A DNA stretch of 5,976 nucleotides, taken from Rhizobium sp. Q54 (GTDB taxonomy: Bacteria; Pseudomonadota; Alphaproteobacteria; Rhizobiales; Beijerinckiaceae). The first letter of the stretch is position 1; each line of letters starts with the position of its first letter. Positions 4,476 through 5,976 of this stretch are shown here, in pieces. The stretch spans positions 1-5,976 of the forward strand of contig CAMDOY010000247.1 of the NCBI GenBank assembly GCA_945903655.1. Reading direction: 5' to 3'. Position numbers and translations under genes: made by a program. The notes under the pieces were generated by a model. That model worked only from the letters and a program-made list of their open reading frames with translations. It was not told the origin of the DNA and did no database searches.

Positions 4476-5976
4476 GATGTCCTCCCCAAGAGATTGTATT
4501 TTCCGTCTTTCAGGCGCTCCAGGCGCCCTTGGTCGTAGAGTTGTCCAAGCTCGCGAACGACATCGCGTCCATCGCGTGAACCGGACGCCGCCAGCAGATC
4601 GGCGAAGGTGGCGGGGCCTTCCCCCAGCTTTGCCTCGACGCTCGCCTTTGGCGATAGGCGCGCCTTGGGCGGCAGCGGCGTCATGAATTCGAAGCTGTTC
4701 TTCTTGCCGAAGGGAATGGTGCAGTCAAAGCCGCCCTTGGCGCCGGAGCGCGAGCCTTCGAGCGAAGGATCCAGCGGCACCGCCCGCATGCCGCTCATGG
4801 TGACGAAATCGCGATCCGCCTGGAAGCGCGTCGCCAGCGCCCAATCGACATGGTCGGCGCTGAAGATATCGATGTCGTCGTCGAAGACGAAGACATGTTT
4901 CACATCCGCCACCGAACCGAAGGCGGCGGCGATGGCGTTACGCGCCTCGCCGGGCACCCGCTGGCGCAGGGAGATGCGCACATTGAACATGCCGCCCGAT
5001 GAGGCCGTGGCGCAGACCGCCACGGGCTCGCGCACGGCGGTTTGCAGCGCCGCCCACAGGGCCGCCTCCGTCTTCACCGCCGCCAGCACCGCCGTATCCG
5101 TGCGCGCGATGGTCGAGCCGCCAATGGTCACGGTCTGAAACAGGGCGTCGCGGCGATGGGTGATCGCGGTGAGATGAAAGACCGGGTTCTTTTTCAAGAT
5201 GCCGTAATAACCGACATATTCGCCATAGGGCCCTTCGGGCTCCACCATGCCGCGCTCATCAAGATAGCCTTCGAGCACATATTCGGCGTCGGCGGGCACG
5301 TAGACGTCGATGGTGCGGCATTTCACGATAGGTAAAGGCGCGCCGCGCATGGCGCCGATCACATGCAATTCATCCATCGGTGGATTGGTGACGAGGGCGG
5401 CCAGGAAATCGAGGGGATGGGAGCCCACGGTGAAGGCGATGGGCAAGCGCTCGCCCCTTGCGGCGGCGGCCAGATACATGGCGCGCAGGTCGCTGGGCGC
5501 GTTTGTGTCGATCCCTGCGGACCGGGGCCCCCGCAGCATCAGGCGACGGCAGCCGATATTGGTCCATCCGCTTGCCCTGTCGACGGCGAAATCGACGCCC
5601 GCCGAGATATAGGGCGCGCCATCCAGCTCATGCTGGAGATGGACGGGCAGGGCGCAAAGATCCGCCTGCGTTCCGGTGAGCACGACCTGCTGCACCGGCG
5701 CCTCCTCCTGCGAGACTTCCACAGGCGCGATCCCGCCGGTGGATCGTGCGCGCAGCTTCGCCGCGAATTGCGCGTCATCAACATCCAGCGCCATCGCGAG
5801 GCGGCTGCGGGCGCCCATGACATTGCCGATGAGTTCGGTCTTTTCGGGCCCTACCGAGCGAAACCAGACGGCGCGGGGCTCCCCATCCAGAACGGCTGCG
5901 ACGTCGATCAGATCGATCGGGGCGTCATGGACCAGGCATTCCCCTGCTTCGACCAGTCGTTGAGCGAAAGCGCGCA
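4472..5976 (-). CDS. UbiD-family prenyl-FMN-dependent decarboxylase, 5' end outside window
   Basis: Likely a cytoplasmic prenylated-FMN (de)carboxylase of the UbiD/Fdc1/phenolic-acid family. 500 codons are visible and the frame stays open to the right edge. Residues encoded by 5819-5974 (including EAGECLVHDAPIDL and LIGNV) match a normal UbiD N-terminus and run into GARSRLAMAL, so the ATG at 5818 is internal and the real start lies just outside. Numbering from that Met: N87 and R92 sit in NIGCRR; E150 in DELHVIGA; VLEGYL 181-186; EPEGPYGEY 193-201, giving E195 and E200; THRRDALFQT 220-229; DDDIDIF 313-319; WALATR 326-331; LDPS 349-352. By alignment from memory to Fdc1, E195-R92-E200 form the E-R-E triad, while the metal-ligand His aligns with D110. 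Residues 401-446 look like a small winged helix. The product and substrate are unknown; ubiquinone synthesis is unlikely given the transporter operon. The TGA overlaps the next gene's ATG. Confidence 0.93.
   Translation of the reverse strand, partial: RAFAQRLVEAGECLVHDAPIDLIDVAAVLDGEPRAVWFRSVGPEKTELIGNVMGARSRLAMALDVDDAQFAAKLRARSTGGIAPVEVSQEEAPVQQVVLTGTQADLCALPVHLQHELDGAPYISAGVDFAVDRASGWTNIGCRRLMLRGPRSAGIDTNAPSDLRAMYLAAAARGERLPIAFTVGSHPLDFLAALVTNPPMDELHVIGAMRGAPLPIVKCRTIDVYVPADAEYVLEGYLDERGMVEPEGPYGEYVGYYGILKKNPVFHLTAITHRRDALFQTVTIGGSTIARTDTAVLAAVKTEAALWAALQTAVREPVAVCATASSGGMFNVRISLRQRVPGEARNAIAAAFGSVADVKHVFVFDDDIDIFSADHVDWALATRFQADRDFVTMSGMRAVPLDPSLEGSRSGAKGGFDCTIPFGKKNSFEFMTPLPPKARLSPKASVEAKLGEGPATFADLLAASGSRDGRDVVRELGQLYDQGRLERLKDGKYNLLGRTS
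4475..4618 (-). other. Winged-helix-like C-terminal segment of the UbiD-family protein
   Basis: Encodes residues 401-448 (numbered from the internal Met at 5818). The pattern is TFADLLAAS, then SRDGRDVVRELGQLYDQG, then RLERLKDGKYNLL: helix, helix, then a two-strand wing with a Gly-Lys-Tyr turn. This is the spacing of a small winged-helix fold. It follows a Pro/Lys-rich connector at about 381-396. The call is by pattern only; it could instead be a family-specific oligomerisation tail. Confidence 0.45.
4481..4487 (-). promoter_or_regulatory. Strong ribosome binding site of the binding-protein gene
   Basis: On the minus strand GGGGAGG ends five bases before the ATG at 4475. It is the best Shine-Dalgarno match in the window and lies within the last codons of the decarboxylase gene. 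It fixes the start at the signal peptide and fits the higher output expected of a binding protein relative to its membrane partners. Confidence 0.8.

Noticed and set aside
3432..4538. Long plus-strand frame of 368 codons opposite the binding protein
   Set aside because: Low-complexity Gly/His/Arg translation with no family match. The minus strand carries a signal peptide and a conserved fold over the same bases.
5816..5818. ATG at 5818 as the start of the decarboxylase
   Set aside because: The frame stays open upstream to the window edge and encodes a typical UbiD N-terminus, including LIGNV immediately before this Met. The ATG is internal and the gene is cut by the window.
1..5976. Promoters, terminators, tRNA or rRNA genes, CRISPR arrays, insertion sequences
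   Set aside because: The whole window is covered by overlapping coding sequence on one strand. I saw no hairpin plus T-run, repeat array, inverted terminal repeats, transposase motif or structural RNA.

Overview
The window is a single block of co-directional genes, all on the minus strand, in GC-rich DNA (clearly above 60 % G+C by eye). A cleavable signal peptide on the binding protein and a five-part HAAT/Liv-type ABC importer point to a Gram-negative bacterium. The codon style suggests a high-GC proteobacterium, perhaps alphaproteobacterial, but nothing here proves the taxon.

Reading in the direction of transcription (right to left): (1) a UbiD-family prenylated-FMN decarboxylase, 5976 (cut by the window edge) to 4472; (2) a secreted type I periplasmic binding protein, 4475-3354; (3) a LivH-type permease, 3357-2491; (4) one polypeptide joining a LivM-type permease to a LivG-type ATPase through a Pro/Ala-rich linker, 2494-791; (5) a LivF-type ATPase, 794-108; (6) the first 38 codons of an unrecognised gene, 115 to the left edge. 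Every junction overlaps: four are 4-base ATGA or GTGA overlaps and the last is 8 bases. There is no intergenic space, so no promoter or terminator lies between genes. The operon starts to the right of the window and continues to the left.

Together the genes look like an uptake-plus-catabolism module. The binding protein, two permease domains and two ATPase domains would import a substrate, and the UbiD-like enzyme would remove a carboxylate from it or a derivative (or possibly add one). Aromatic, heteroaromatic or alpha,beta-unsaturated acids are the usual UbiD substrates, so such an acid is a better guess for the cargo than a branched-chain amino acid. That is inference from gene order. No prenyl-FMN synthase (UbiX) gene is visible.

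The best leads are in the decarboxylase. The E-R-E catalytic triad of the Fdc1 family is intact, but the His that helps bind the metal at the cofactor site aligns with Asp. The protein also ends in a roughly 50-residue segment that reads like a small winged helix. Both observations come from alignment by eye and memory. The remaining genes are conventional, and I see no sign of a wholly new system, mobile element, CRISPR array or RNA gene.
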